DNA of 64,000 bases from Acidobacteriota bacterium (GTDB lineage Bacteria; Acidobacteriota; Blastocatellia; Pyrinomonadales; Pyrinomonadaceae). The stretch lies in the NCBI GenBank assembly GCA_019239425.1, contig JAFAZX010000028.1, forward strand, positions 62,001 through 126,000, read 5' to 3'. Each line of letters starts with the position of its first letter. Within the stretch, counting starts at the first letter, position 1. The notes under the pieces are model-generated. The model did no database searches. It worked only from the letters and a program-made list of their open reading frames with translations, and was not told the DNA's origin. A program made the translations under genes and the position numbers. Shown here piece by piece: positions 45,201 through 53,495 of this stretch.

Positions 45201-45623
45201 CTACGGCCTGAACCAATGGTAAAGCATGAGGTAGACGACGACGCCCGTGACCGAGACGTAGAGCCAGAGCGGGTACGTCCAGCGCGCGATGCGCCGGTGG
45301 CGCGCGAAGTCGCCGGCCAGCGCGCGGCGGACGGTGACGAAGACGAGCGGGACGATGGCCGCCGCGAGGATGACGTGCGTGATGAGGATGATGAAATAGA
45401 CGGGGCGCACGACCCCCTGCCCCATGAACCGGACGGAGCCGTGCTGCGCGTGGTAGATGACGTAGGAGATGAGGAAGAGGCCGGAGACGGCGAGCGCCGA
45501 CAGCATCAGCCGCCGGTGCGCCTGCACGTTCCCGCGCCTGATCTGGTAGAGCGCCAAAGCCAGCAGCACGAAGCTCGTGGCGTTGAGCGCGGCGTTCAGG
45601 TGCGGCAGTACCGAGTCATTCAT
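45201..45623 (-). CDS. DUF420 membrane protein
   Basis: 140 aa from the ATG coding MNDSVLPHLNA; the longer frame translates repeat B3. Four membrane helices. The family markers are His residues in LPHLNAALNATS, YHAQHGSVRFMG and ILITHVILA. DUF420 proteins (CtaM-like) accompany heme-copper oxidases and help assemble them. Here it follows the oxidase genes in the same direction. Confidence 0.85.
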   Translation of the reverse strand: MNDSVLPHLNAALNATSFVLLALALYQIRRGNVQAHRRLMLSALAVSGLFLISYVIYHAQHGSVRFMGQGVVRPVYFIILITHVILAAAIVPLVFVTVRRALAGDFARHRRIARWTYPLWLYVSVTGVVVYLMLYHWFRP

Positions 45624-45628
45624 AAAAA

Positions 45629-45700
45629 CGGGTTTTGGGTTTTGGGTGCTGGGTGCAGGGAAGGCAAAACCAGCACCCAGCACCCAAAACCCAAAACCCA
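45629..45700. repeat. Heptad inverted repeat, family B (B3)
   Basis: Arms 45629-45660 and 45666-45700 of GGGTTTT/GGGTGCT units around a loop of 5 bases. It begins right after the stop of the SnoaL-like gene (minus strand) and ends just upstream of the DUF420 start. Confidence 0.88.
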
Positions 45701-45701
45701 C

Positions 45702-46103
45702 TCAGGAGAACGCTTCGGCGATGGCCGCCGTGTTTTCGTAGCACTGGAAGCCCGTGACCTTGCCTCCGCCGTCGAAGGTGAAGACGAGCGCCCACTCGTT
45801 GTCGAAGGTCTTGCCCGTCCCCTTGACGCGCCCGCGCTCACGGCCGAGCACGACGACCTTGTCATCGTCGGCGACGAACGCGCCCGGCTCGAAGTGCTCG
45901 AAGTCGACGCTGGTGCCGAGTTGGACGAAGAACTCGGTAGCACCCGCGTGGCCTCGCCGGTCGCCGAAGTAGGAGACGACCGAAGGGCCGGGCGCCTTCC
46001 AGGTCACGTCCTCCGAGACGTGTCCGAGGACGCCGGGGATGTCCCCGCGCCCGAAGGCTTCGAAAATCTGCTGGACGGTTCTCTTGTTATCTTCCGCGCT
46101 CAT
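45702..46103 (-). CDS. SnoaL-like nuclear-transport-factor-2 fold protein
   Basis: 133 aa starting MSAEDNKRTVQQIFEAFGRGD, a cone-shaped alpha+beta barrel family. EDVTWKAPG and ALVFTFDGGGKVTGFQCYEN fit limonene-epoxide-hydrolase/SnoaL-type proteins. Small-ligand binding or hydrolysis is possible; no specific substrate. The ATG overlaps the zinc-ribbon gene stop (ATGA), so it is coupled within the oxidase cluster. Confidence 0.8.
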   Translation of the reverse strand: MSAEDNKRTVQQIFEAFGRGDIPGVLGHVSEDVTWKAPGPSVVSYFGDRRGHAGATEFFVQLGTSVDFEHFEPGAFVADDDKVVVLGRERGRVKGTGKTFDNEWALVFTFDGGGKVTGFQCYENTAAIAEAFS

Positions 46104-46336
46104 TCTTCGACCTTCTTTTTCGGGGGGTGCGCCTTCGGGGCCGGCGCCTTCTTCTCGCTCAGCTCCTCGTAGCCGCAGCGCTCGCACTGCCACGCGGGGA
46201 AGACCCCGCCCGGGTCGGTCTTGTTCTCGTAGACCGCGCGGTCGGACGGGATGATCTTGCCGCCGCACGCGGGGCACGCGCGGCCGCGGATGGTCTGCCG
46301 TTCCACGTCCACCGCCGGGACTAGTTCTTCGGCCAT
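46100..46336 (-). CDS. Zinc-ribbon protein
   Basis: 78 aa. Two CxxC knuckles (ACPACGGKI and WQCERCGYEE) form a single zinc ribbon. The C-terminus is a Lys/Pro/Glu-rich tail. Overlaps the next gene by four bases. Unknown role; its position suggests a link to oxidase expression or assembly. Confidence 0.7.
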   Translation of the reverse strand: MAEELVPAVDVERQTIRGRACPACGGKIIPSDRAVYENKTDPGGVFPAWQCERCGYEELSEKKAPAPKAHPPKKKVEE

Positions 46337-46351
46337 GGTGTCACACTCGGT

Positions 46352-46627
46352 TTACTTACGCGTCTGCTCCGGCCGGCGGTTTTCGCCCTCGCCGTCCATC
46401 TTCGCCTTCCGGTAGACGACGGCGAAGATGGCGCAGAAGATGGAGACGGGCGGGACGAGCAGGACGACGATTGCCGCGTTCATCGTGCGCGCCGTCTGGT
46501 CATTCTGCAAGGCCGAGCGGCAGAGCGGGCACTGCGCCAGCGCCGCCTCGGGCCACGCGGCCGCCAGGGCCGCGAGCGCGAGCGCCGCGGCGCAGACGAA
46601 GATGACGTTGCCCCTCGTGCTCGTCAA
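46352..46627 (-). CDS. Small membrane protein with CPLC motif
   Basis: 91 aa. Signal-like hydrophobic segment (about 8-32), then AQCPLCRSALQND (a CxxC pair on the outer side), a second helix (about 52-72) and a charged cytoplasmic tail. The CxxC might bind copper or heme or take part in thiol exchange for oxidase biogenesis. Inference only. Begins 10 bases after the COX subunit IV stop. Confidence 0.65.
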   Translation of the reverse strand: MTSTRGNVIFVCAAALALAALAAAWPEAALAQCPLCRSALQNDQTARTMNAAIVVLLVPPVSIFCAIFAVVYRKAKMDGEGENRRPEQTRK

Positions 46628-46637
46628 TTCCGGAACC

Positions 46638-47243
46638 TCACTCGTGCTTCTCCGCGGCCGCGGGCACGGCCTCGGTCTTGGTCGTGCGCAGTGCCCCGGC
46701 GCGGAAGCTGTCGGGGAAGACGATGAAGAGCAGGCAGATGCAGACGGCGAGCGTCGGGATGAGCGTCAGCACCAGGCTCATCCGCTCGAACTTCAGGTGC
46801 ATGAAGTAGGCCACGATCATCGCCGCCTTGACGAGCGAGAGCCCGATCAGGAGCGTCAGCATGATGTGGAGCGGCACGTGCTTGTACGCGAGAAAGACCT
46901 CGATCACGGTCAGCACGAGCAGCCCGAGCAGCACGTTCAGGAAGAGCTTCGTGCCGCCCTCGAAGTGCACGTGCTCGCGGGCGCGCGCGGGCGGCACCTC
47001 GTCGCCCACGTAGAAGGGGCGCACGCCGCGCTGGTGCATCGCGAGCGCGGGCACGGCGGCGAAGGTCACCGCCAGCAGCAGGCAGATGCCCGTGAAGAAG
47101 AGGCTGTCTATCGTCAGAAGCTTCCCCGCCTCGGCGGCGTTGAAGCCCGCCAGCACGAGGAAGCCCGCGGCCATCAGGGCGCAGACGCCCATCAGCAGCA
47201 GGTCAGACTTGCGGAACACGTCTCGGATGTTTTCGCTCGACAT
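46638..47243 (-). CDS. Cytochrome c oxidase subunit IV (prokaryotic)
   Basis: 201 aa from the ATG after GGAGG. Two N-terminal helices (about 15-65) precede the conserved subunit-IV domain (about 105-185): VFLAYKHVPLHIMLTLLIG and MIVAYFMHLKFER are typical. The N-terminal helix pair is an extra compared with the common ~100-aa subunit. Part of the membrane oxidase. Confidence 0.85.
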   Translation of the reverse strand: MSSENIRDVFRKSDLLLMGVCALMAAGFLVLAGFNAAEAGKLLTIDSLFFTGICLLLAVTFAAVPALAMHQRGVRPFYVGDEVPPARAREHVHFEGGTKLFLNVLLGLLVLTVIEVFLAYKHVPLHIMLTLLIGLSLVKAAMIVAYFMHLKFERMSLVLTLIPTLAVCICLLFIVFPDSFRAGALRTTKTEAVPAAAEKHE

Positions 47244-47260
47244 CGTGGCCTCCGCTGCGT

Positions 47261-47929
47261 TTAGTGTCCGGCCCCCGGCGTGAAATCGACCGACATGAGG
47301 TAGATGAGCGGGAAGACGAACATCCAGACGAGGTCGACGAAGTGCCAGTAGAGCCCGCTGATCTCCACGTCCTCGTGGCGCGTCTTCTTGATGCGCAGGG
47401 CGACGACGCCGAGGTAGAGGACGCCCGTCAGGACGTGGAACATGTGCAGCCCGGTGATGGCGAAGAAGCTCGCGCCGAAGAGCGGCGGCGCCTGCGGCCA
47501 GCGCTCCGCCCACTCGCCCGCGAGCCGGAAGGGCCGGAGCCCCTCGTGGATGAGGTGCGACCACTCGATGGAGTGCAGGACGAGGAAGGTCAGGCCGCCG
47601 AGCATCGTCGCGCCGATCCAGCGCCGGGCCGCGCGCAGCTTGTTGTGGGCCGAGGCGCGCACCGCCATCACCATCGTGAACGAAGACGCGAGCAGGAAGA
47701 GCGTCATCGTCGTCGAGAAGATGATCGACGGGTAGAACGGGAACGGCGTCGGCCACGCGTCGCTCGACACGCGCGCGTAGGAGTATGCGATGAGCATCGC
47801 CGAGAACGTCATCGCGTCCGAGACGATGAAGAGCCACATCCCGAGCTTGCGGTGGCCGACGCGGTAGGGGAGCGCCCCTCCGTCCCACTCGGTCGCCGGC
47901 AGCCTTCCGACATGCGCTTCAGTGCTCAA
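47261..47929 (-). CDS. ctaE: Cytochrome c oxidase subunit III (first copy)
   Basis: 222 aa, about five membrane helices. HRKLGMWLFIVSDAMTFSAMLIAY, SIEWSHLIHEGL, FGASFFAITGLHMFHVLTG and GLYWHFVDLVWMFVFPLIYL are hallmark subunit-III segments. Non-catalytic core subunit of the aa3-type oxidase. Distinct from the second copy encoded 4 bases upstream. Confidence 0.92.
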   Translation of the reverse strand: MSTEAHVGRLPATEWDGGALPYRVGHRKLGMWLFIVSDAMTFSAMLIAYSYARVSSDAWPTPFPFYPSIIFSTTMTLFLLASSFTMVMAVRASAHNKLRAARRWIGATMLGGLTFLVLHSIEWSHLIHEGLRPFRLAGEWAERWPQAPPLFGASFFAITGLHMFHVLTGVLYLGVVALRIKKTRHEDVEISGLYWHFVDLVWMFVFPLIYLMSVDFTPGAGH

Positions 47930-47933
47930 AGCC

Positions 47934-48674
47934 TCACCTCCAGAAGAAGAGTAGCAGGAACAGGAAGACCCACAGCACGTCCATGAAGTGCCAGTAGATG
48001 CCGACCACGTCGGTCAGCGTCCGCCGCTTCAGCTCCGCCTCCGGCCCCCCCGCCCGCCGCACGAACCAGTGCAGGTAGCCGAGCGCGAGGATGCCGCCCA
48101 GGAGGTGTATGCCGTGCAGCCCCGTCAGCACGTAGAAGAAGGAGCTGTGCGGGTTCGAGGCGAGGTAGACGCCCGCCGCCACCAACTGCCGCCACGCCAG
48201 GACCTGCGCGGCGAGGAAGCCGAGGCCGAGCAGCAGAGTCACCGTCAGCCAGAGTTTGTAGCCCGCCTCCTCCCCGTGCCTCAAGGAAGCCTTGGCGCGC
48301 ATGAAGGTCAGGCTGCTGAGGACGATGAGTCCCGTGCTCAGGTAGACGAATGTGGGCATCTGCCCGCCGCGCCAGTCCACGGACGTGTGCATCCCCGAGC
48401 GGACGATGAGGGCGCTCGCGAGCGCCGTGAACATCATCAGGATCGAGGCGATGCCGACCAGCACGCCCAGGCGGTAGCGCTCGGGCGAGAAGCGCCGCGG
48501 CTCGTCGCCGCCCCCGCCGCCCGGCCCGCCGCCGCCGGGGCCGCCGCCGCCGCCCGGCCCACGGCCGTTGCCGCCGCGCCCGCGGCCACCCCGGCGCCGC
48601 GTGCTCGTGATGTCGAGGACGGCCTCGGTCTGCGCCACCGCCGTCTCCTTGTCACCCGTGAACGTCGTTGCCAT
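47934..48674 (-). CDS. Cytochrome c oxidase subunit III-like protein (second copy), Gly-rich N-terminus
   Basis: 246 aa from the ATG preceded by GGGGAAG; overlaps the COX1 gene by 23 bases. The first ~60 residues are polar with a long Gly/Arg/Pro tract. Five helices follow. LTGLHGIHLLGGILALGYL and VGIYWHFMDVLWVFLFLLLFF mark subunit III. Two adjacent subunit III genes could form different oxidase assemblies or replace the classical seven-helix subunit together. Confidence 0.88.
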   Translation of the reverse strand: MATTFTGDKETAVAQTEAVLDITSTRRRGGRGRGGNGRGPGGGGGPGGGGPGGGGGDEPRRFSPERYRLGVLVGIASILMMFTALASALIVRSGMHTSVDWRGGQMPTFVYLSTGLIVLSSLTFMRAKASLRHGEEAGYKLWLTVTLLLGLGFLAAQVLAWRQLVAAGVYLASNPHSSFFYVLTGLHGIHLLGGILALGYLHWFVRRAGGPEAELKRRTLTDVVGIYWHFMDVLWVFLFLLLFFWR

Positions 48675-50577
48675 TACTACTTCCCCGTCCTTGTCCTTCC
48701 GCCTCGTCCGCGTAGGCAACGTTCGGCCCCGTCTCGTCCGGCGTCGTCTGCAAGACGTAGTCCTCGGGCGCGCCCGGCACGCCGAACTCGTAGGCGCCGC
48801 GGTAGACGGTCGGCACCCGGCCGCCGAAGTTGTCGTGCGGCGGCGGCGTCGCCGTGACCCACTCCAGCGTCGTCGCCTCCCAGGGGTTGTCCGAAGCCCT
48901 CTCGCCTTTGAAGAGGCTCCAGAAGAAGTTGAAGATGAAGAGGAACTGGACGGAGACCGTGATGATGGCCGCCCAGCTTACGAACTGGATGAGCGGGTAG
49001 GTCGGGCTGTTGAAGTTGTAGATCCAGACCAGCTTGCCGTCGAGCATCTCGTAGAACTGCGAGTAGCGGCGCGGCATCCCGACCAGCCCCATCGCGTGCA
49101 TCGGGATGAAGATGGAGTAGACGCCGACGATGGTCGGCCAGAAGTGTATCTTGCCGAGCGTCTCGTTCATCTTCCGCCCGAACATCTTCGGGAACCAGAA
49201 GTAGGTGCCGGCGAACATGCCGAAGATGGCCGCCACGCCCATCACGAGGTGGAAGTGCCCGAGCACGAAGTAGGTGTCGTGCATCGAGAGGTCTAAGCTT
49301 GTCTGGCCCAGCACCAACCCCGTGATGCCGCCCGCCACGAAGAGCGAGACGAAGCCGATGGCGAAGAGCATCGGCGTGTGGAAGCGGATGCGCGCGCCCC
49401 AGAGCGTCCCCAGCCAGTTGAAGGTCTTGATGGCCGAGGGCACGCCGATGGAGAGCGTGAGCACGGAGAAGGCCGCGCCCGTCAGCGGCGACATCCCCGA
49501 GATGAACATGTGGTGGCCCCAGACGAAGAAGCCGAGGAGCCCGATGGCGAACATCGCGAAGACCATCGCGCGGTAGCCGAAGATGGGCTTGCGCGCGAAG
49601 GTCGAGAGGATGTGGGAGGTGGCGCCCATGCCCGGCAGGATGGCGATGTAGACCTCCGGGTGCCCGAAGAACCAGAAGAGGTGCTGCCAGAGGATCGGCG
49701 AGCCGCCCGAGTGGTCGATCACGGTCGTGCCGTTCGAGAGGCCGCCGGGGACGAAGAAGCTCGTGCCCGCGTTGTGGTCGAGGAAGAGCAGCACGCCCGC
49801 CGCCAGCAGCACCGGGAACGAGAGCAGCGCCAGCACCGCCGTCGTGAACCACGCCCAGCACGTCAAAGGCATCCTCATCAGGGACATGCCCTTCGTGCGC
49901 AGGTTCAGAAGCGTGACGATGAAGTTCAAAGCGCCCAGGAGCGACGCGACGCAGAAGATGGCGATGCTGATGATCCAGAGGTTGACGCCCATCCCCTGCC
50001 CCGGCACGTTCAGCAGGTGGCCGATGGCCGAGAGCGGCGGGTAGCCCGTCCAGCCCCCCGTCGGCCCGATGACCGAGCCGCCCGAGGCGAAGATGGCCGA
50101 CACCAGAACGACCAGCCCCAACAGCGTCGTCCAGAACGAGAGCATGTTGAGGTAGGGGAAGGCCATGTCGTCGGCGCCGACCTGGATGGGCAGGAAGTAG
50201 TTGCCGAAGCCGCCCTGCGGCGCGGTCGTCAGCACGAAGAAGACCATCATCGTGCCGTGCATCGTGACGAGCGAGAGGTAGAACTCCGGCGTCATCACGC
50301 CGCCGGGCGCGCCCTCGGGGAAGAGCCAGCCGAGGACGGGCCACGCGTGGTCGGGCCACGTCATCTTCATGCGCATCAGGATCGACATCAGCATCCCGAG
50401 CACGACCGAGAAGAGCGCGAGCAGGAGGTACTGGATGCCGATGACCTTGTGGTCGATGCTGAAGATGTACTTGCGGACGAAGCCGGTGGGGGCGTGGTGC
50501 GCGCCGTGCCCCGCGCCGTGCGCGGCGTGCTCTTCGGCGGCGGCGGGGGTCTCGGCCGTGACTTCCGGTTCTGCCAT
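48652..50577 (-). CDS. ctaD: Cytochrome c oxidase subunit I
   Basis: 641 aa, twelve or more helices. Heme and copper ligands: TMHGTMMVFF (heme a His), WFFGHPEVYIAILPG (CuB His and the cross-linked Tyr), HHMF, and LGHFHLVMG (heme a3 and a His). The K-channel Tyr is present, so an A-type oxygen reductase. Proton-pumping reduction of oxygen in the inner membrane. The last ~45 residues are polar and the end overlaps the COX3-like gene. Confidence 0.96.
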   Translation of the reverse strand: MAEPEVTAETPAAAEEHAAHGAGHGAHHAPTGFVRKYIFSIDHKVIGIQYLLLALFSVVLGMLMSILMRMKMTWPDHAWPVLGWLFPEGAPGGVMTPEFYLSLVTMHGTMMVFFVLTTAPQGGFGNYFLPIQVGADDMAFPYLNMLSFWTTLLGLVVLVSAIFASGGSVIGPTGGWTGYPPLSAIGHLLNVPGQGMGVNLWIISIAIFCVASLLGALNFIVTLLNLRTKGMSLMRMPLTCWAWFTTAVLALLSFPVLLAAGVLLFLDHNAGTSFFVPGGLSNGTTVIDHSGGSPILWQHLFWFFGHPEVYIAILPGMGATSHILSTFARKPIFGYRAMVFAMFAIGLLGFFVWGHHMFISGMSPLTGAAFSVLTLSIGVPSAIKTFNWLGTLWGARIRFHTPMLFAIGFVSLFVAGGITGLVLGQTSLDLSMHDTYFVLGHFHLVMGVAAIFGMFAGTYFWFPKMFGRKMNETLGKIHFWPTIVGVYSIFIPMHAMGLVGMPRRYSQFYEMLDGKLVWIYNFNSPTYPLIQFVSWAAIITVSVQFLFIFNFFWSLFKGERASDNPWEATTLEWVTATPPPHDNFGGRVPTVYRGAYEFGVPGAPEDYVLQTTPDETGPNVAYADEAEGQGRGSSNGNDVHG

Positions 50578-50595
50578 CTCCTGGCTCCTCGGGGT

Positions 50596-51444
50596 TTAGA
50601 AGTGTGTGTTGACGGGGTACTTCTTGACCAGCTCGCCCACGCGCTTGTTGAACTGCGCCTGCGGCAACGCGACCAGCTCGTCGTACTCTTCGGGCGGGAG
50701 CACCAGCATGTAGGCGCGCATCTTGTAGTGCTGCTGCCCGCACAGCTCGGCGCAGGCGATCTCGTACTGCCCGACGGTCTTCGGCGTGAAGTGCACCTTC
50801 ACGTCGAGGCCGGGCACGGCGTCCTGCTTGAAGCGGAGCTGCGGCACCCAGAAGCTGTGCGTCACGTCGCGCGAGTTGAGCGTCAACTGGACGGGCGTGT
50901 TCGCGCGCGTGACGAGCGTCTGCGTCACCGTGTCGTCCTTCGCGGCCGGGTCGTCCGAGTCGAGGCCGATGTAGTTGATCGTCTCGTCGCTGATCTTCTC
51001 CGGCTTGGTGCGGCCGAAGACGCGGTCGGGGCCGGCGTAGTGGAAGTTCCACTGGAACTGCTGCGCGACGACGTGCACCTGAGTGGCGTTGGCCGGCGCC
51101 TCGGTCAGGTGCAGCCCCCACCACACGCGCTGGCCGAGGAGCGCGAGCGTGATGAAGATGGCGGCCGTGATGGCCGTCCAGAGAATCTCCATCCGATTGT
51201 TGCCGTGCGAGTAGACGGCGCGCGTGGCCTGCCCCGTGTCGGCGAAGCGCCAGACGGCGAAGCCAAGCGCCGCCTGCGCCGCGACGAAGGCGACGCCGAC
51301 GACGATGATGGTCAAAAGGAACTGCTGGTCGTACGCCGGCCCGTGCTCGGAGATGGCGGTCGGGAACCACCACTTCCCGCTCAGGAACATCCACACCGAG
51401 AGGCCGGTCATCACCCAGAGGAACACCGCGAGAGCACGACCCAT
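50596..51444 (-). CDS. ctaC: Cytochrome c oxidase subunit II
   Basis: 282 aa. Two N-terminal helices (about 5-20 and 40-62; a third hydrophobic stretch near 90-110), then the periplasmic CuA cupredoxin domain. CuA ligands: THSFWVPQL, then CAELCGQQHYKMRA. No fused cytochrome c domain, so it must take electrons from a separate carrier such as the octaheme protein or the copper lipoprotein. Sits 18 bases upstream of COX1. Confidence 0.95.
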   Translation of the reverse strand: MGRALAVFLWVMTGLSVWMFLSGKWWFPTAISEHGPAYDQQFLLTIIVVGVAFVAAQAALGFAVWRFADTGQATRAVYSHGNNRMEILWTAITAAIFITLALLGQRVWWGLHLTEAPANATQVHVVAQQFQWNFHYAGPDRVFGRTKPEKISDETINYIGLDSDDPAAKDDTVTQTLVTRANTPVQLTLNSRDVTHSFWVPQLRFKQDAVPGLDVKVHFTPKTVGQYEIACAELCGQQHYKMRAYMLVLPPEEYDELVALPQAQFNKRVGELVKKYPVNTHF

Positions 51445-51454
51445 CTCAAGCTCC

Positions 51455-51573
51455 TTTGGTAAATGGTGAATAGTGAATGGTAAATGGTGTGGAGCGACTT
51501 TCGAGGCAGGCGGAAAGTCACCGGCGCAGATAAGGCGAAGCCTCTATTTACTATTCACCATTTACCATTCACT
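51455..51573. repeat. Heptad inverted repeat, family C (C4)
   Basis: Arms 51455-51487 and 51545-51573, GGTAAAT/GGTGAAT/AGTGAAT units, with 57 bases between. The TGA of ctaB lies in the right arm. It separates ctaB from COX2 within the same-strand cluster. Confidence 0.85.
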
Positions 51574-52483
51574 TATTGAAAACCATCAGCCCGAACAGGA
51601 CGGGCAGGTAGAGCACGGACGCGAGGAGCAAACGGCGCGCGCCCTGGCGCGTGTGCGCCAGGGCCGCGTGGACGCTCGTCCCCAGGAACAGGAGGCCGAG
51701 CACTAAGGCTCCGTAGAAGTAGAGGGCGCCCGTCGTCCCCAGCACGGCCGGGAAGAGGCTGACGGGGACGAGGAGCAGAGACCAGATGACGATCTGCTGC
51801 GCTGTGATGCGGCACGCGGGCTCGACTACGGGCAGCATCCTGATCCCGGCGCGCGCGTAGTCCTCGCGGTACATCCAGGCGATGGCGAGGAAGTGCGGGA
51901 ACTGCCACGCGAAGAGGATGGCGAAGAGCGCCCACGCCTCCGCCCCGACCGTGCCGGTCGCCGAAGTCCAGCCCATCAGCGGCGGCATCGCGCCGGGGAA
52001 GGCCCCGACCACCGTCGAGAGCGAGCTGCGCGTCTTCAGGGGCGTGTAGCAGAGCAGGTAGCCGACGATGACGCTGACGCCGAAGGCGGCCGTCAGCAGG
52101 TTGACGAAGAGGGCGAGGTAAACCTCCGCAAAGAGCGTAAGCGCCAGCCCGAAGACGAGCGCCGACTGCGGGTTGACCTTCCCCGCCGGGAGCGGGCGCG
52201 CGAGCGTGCGGCGCATGCGCGCGTCGAGCCCGCGCTCCATGTACTGGTTGAGCGTCGCGATGCCGGAAGAGAGCAGCGCGATGCCGAAGAGCGAGTTGAA
52301 GAGTGCGAGATAGTCGAAGCCCCCCTTCGAGCCGAGGCAGAAGCCTGCGGCCGAAGTGAGCACGATCAGGAAAGTGATGCGCGGCTTGGTCAGCTCGACG
52401 AACGCGCCGAGCCGGCCCTTCAGGGCCAGCGGCGCGGCCTCGGCCGGCACGTCGGTCGTCGCTTCTAGTACGAACTCCTTCAT
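51569..52483 (-). CDS. ctaB: Protoheme IX farnesyltransferase (heme O synthase)
   Basis: 304 aa, nine helices. UbiA-family Asp-rich motif in NQYMERGLDARMRRT and the second in YREDYARAGIRMLP are characteristic of CtaB/CyoE. Converts heme B to heme O, the precursor of heme A for the oxidase encoded beside it. The last codons lie against repeat C4, which supplies the stop. Confidence 0.94.
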   Translation of the reverse strand: MKEFVLEATTDVPAEAAPLALKGRLGAFVELTKPRITFLIVLTSAAGFCLGSKGGFDYLALFNSLFGIALLSSGIATLNQYMERGLDARMRRTLARPLPAGKVNPQSALVFGLALTLFAEVYLALFVNLLTAAFGVSVIVGYLLCYTPLKTRSSLSTVVGAFPGAMPPLMGWTSATGTVGAEAWALFAILFAWQFPHFLAIAWMYREDYARAGIRMLPVVEPACRITAQQIVIWSLLLVPVSLFPAVLGTTGALYFYGALVLGLLFLGTSVHAALAHTRQGARRLLLASVLYLPVLFGLMVFNK

Positions 52484-52513
52484 GAATGAATGCCGTTTCC
52501 CCTTGACGTAATT

Positions 52514-53419
52514 TCAGTGCTCCATCCCGAGCATCGGGAATTCGAGCGCGGGCATCATGCGCAGGGCGCCGCCCTGGGTGTTCTCGGCCTTCAGCTGGTC
52601 GGCCGAGAAGCTGAAGTCGGAGGTCGCCGCGCCGCCCGCGGTGACGGTGACCGTCTGCGTCACCCCCTTCTGATCCTTCTCGTGCCAGGCGACGAGCGTG
52701 TAGGTGCCGGCCGGGACGTTCTTGATCTCGAACTTGCCGTTGGCGTCCGTGATGGCGAAGAAGGGGTGCGGGAGCACGGCCACGTAGGCGCGCATCCAGG
52801 GGTGCTGGTTACACTTGACGGGGACGACCACCTCGGCGCGCTTGAGCGGCTTGGAGATGGGCGCCGCCTGCGGCCCCTGCCCCTGGTTGAACTTCTCGTT
52901 GAGCTTCGCGTCGAAGTTGATGTTGTGCGAGGTCTGGTCGGAGTTGGTGATGTTCAGGGTCTGGTTGACCTGCACGGCCTGCACGTGCGGCACGTAGTGG
53001 CAGCCGTGCTGGTCGAGCGTCGCGGGCTGCGAGCCCGGCGCGAAGCTGAAGCCGGAGAAGTTCTTGTCGCCGACCTTGCCCTCCTTGATGTAGACGAGGA
53101 CGTTCTGGAGTTTGTCGCCGTTGACGACGATGTCCTCGGAGTGCGGGTCCGGGTTGGCGGCGGCGCAGACAGGGTCGGCGGTCATAGCGATGGGCGCCTT
53201 CTCGGGCGCGGCGCCGGCGTAGCTGATGGTGCCGGCTATCGAACCCTCCTGCGCGGGGTTGGGCTTGTAGGGCGTCAGGTTCGCGACCTCGGCGGAGTCG
53301 TCGCCGGAGCCTTCGGCGTCGTCCGCGTCGTCGACGCCCTTGGAGCAGGCGGCGGCGTAGGCCAGCAGGCAGAGCGCCGCGAGGAGCGCGACCAGAAACC
53401 GCGCGCGGCTTGAATGCAT
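52514..53419 (-). CDS. Lipoprotein with cupredoxin-like and carboxypeptidase-regulatory-like domains
   Basis: 301 aa from the ATG preceded by GAGGAGG. Lipobox LAYAAAC (Cys near 25). An acidic linker is followed by SIAGTISYAG and a cupredoxin-like domain with possible type-1 copper ligands: His in SHNINFD and Cys/His/Met in KCNQHPWM. It is followed by a carboxypeptidase-regulatory-like beta domain (FAITDANGKFEIKNVPAGTYTLVAWHE). Anchored in the membrane between the bc-type genes and the oxidase genes, it could be an electron carrier or copper donor. Inferred. Confidence 0.75.
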   Translation of the reverse strand: MHSSRARFLVALLAALCLLAYAAACSKGVDDADDAEGSGDDSAEVANLTPYKPNPAQEGSIAGTISYAGAAPEKAPIAMTADPVCAAANPDPHSEDIVVNGDKLQNVLVYIKEGKVGDKNFSGFSFAPGSQPATLDQHGCHYVPHVQAVQVNQTLNITNSDQTSHNINFDAKLNEKFNQGQGPQAAPISKPLKRAEVVVPVKCNQHPWMRAYVAVLPHPFFAITDANGKFEIKNVPAGTYTLVAWHEKDQKGVTQTVTVTAGGAATSDFSFSADQLKAENTQGGALRMMPALEFPMLGMEH

Positions 53420-53495
53420 CGGATGAGACCTCCTCGACAAAGGGGACTTCTGACTTGAGCGTATGAACTTTGGGCTTATGATACCTCGGAATCCC

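Noticed and set aside
48677-51394. 905-codon minus-strand frame overlapping COX1 and COX2
   Set aside because: Out-of-frame shadow of recognisable oxidase genes; composition is Arg/Ala/His-rich and without hydrophobic helices.
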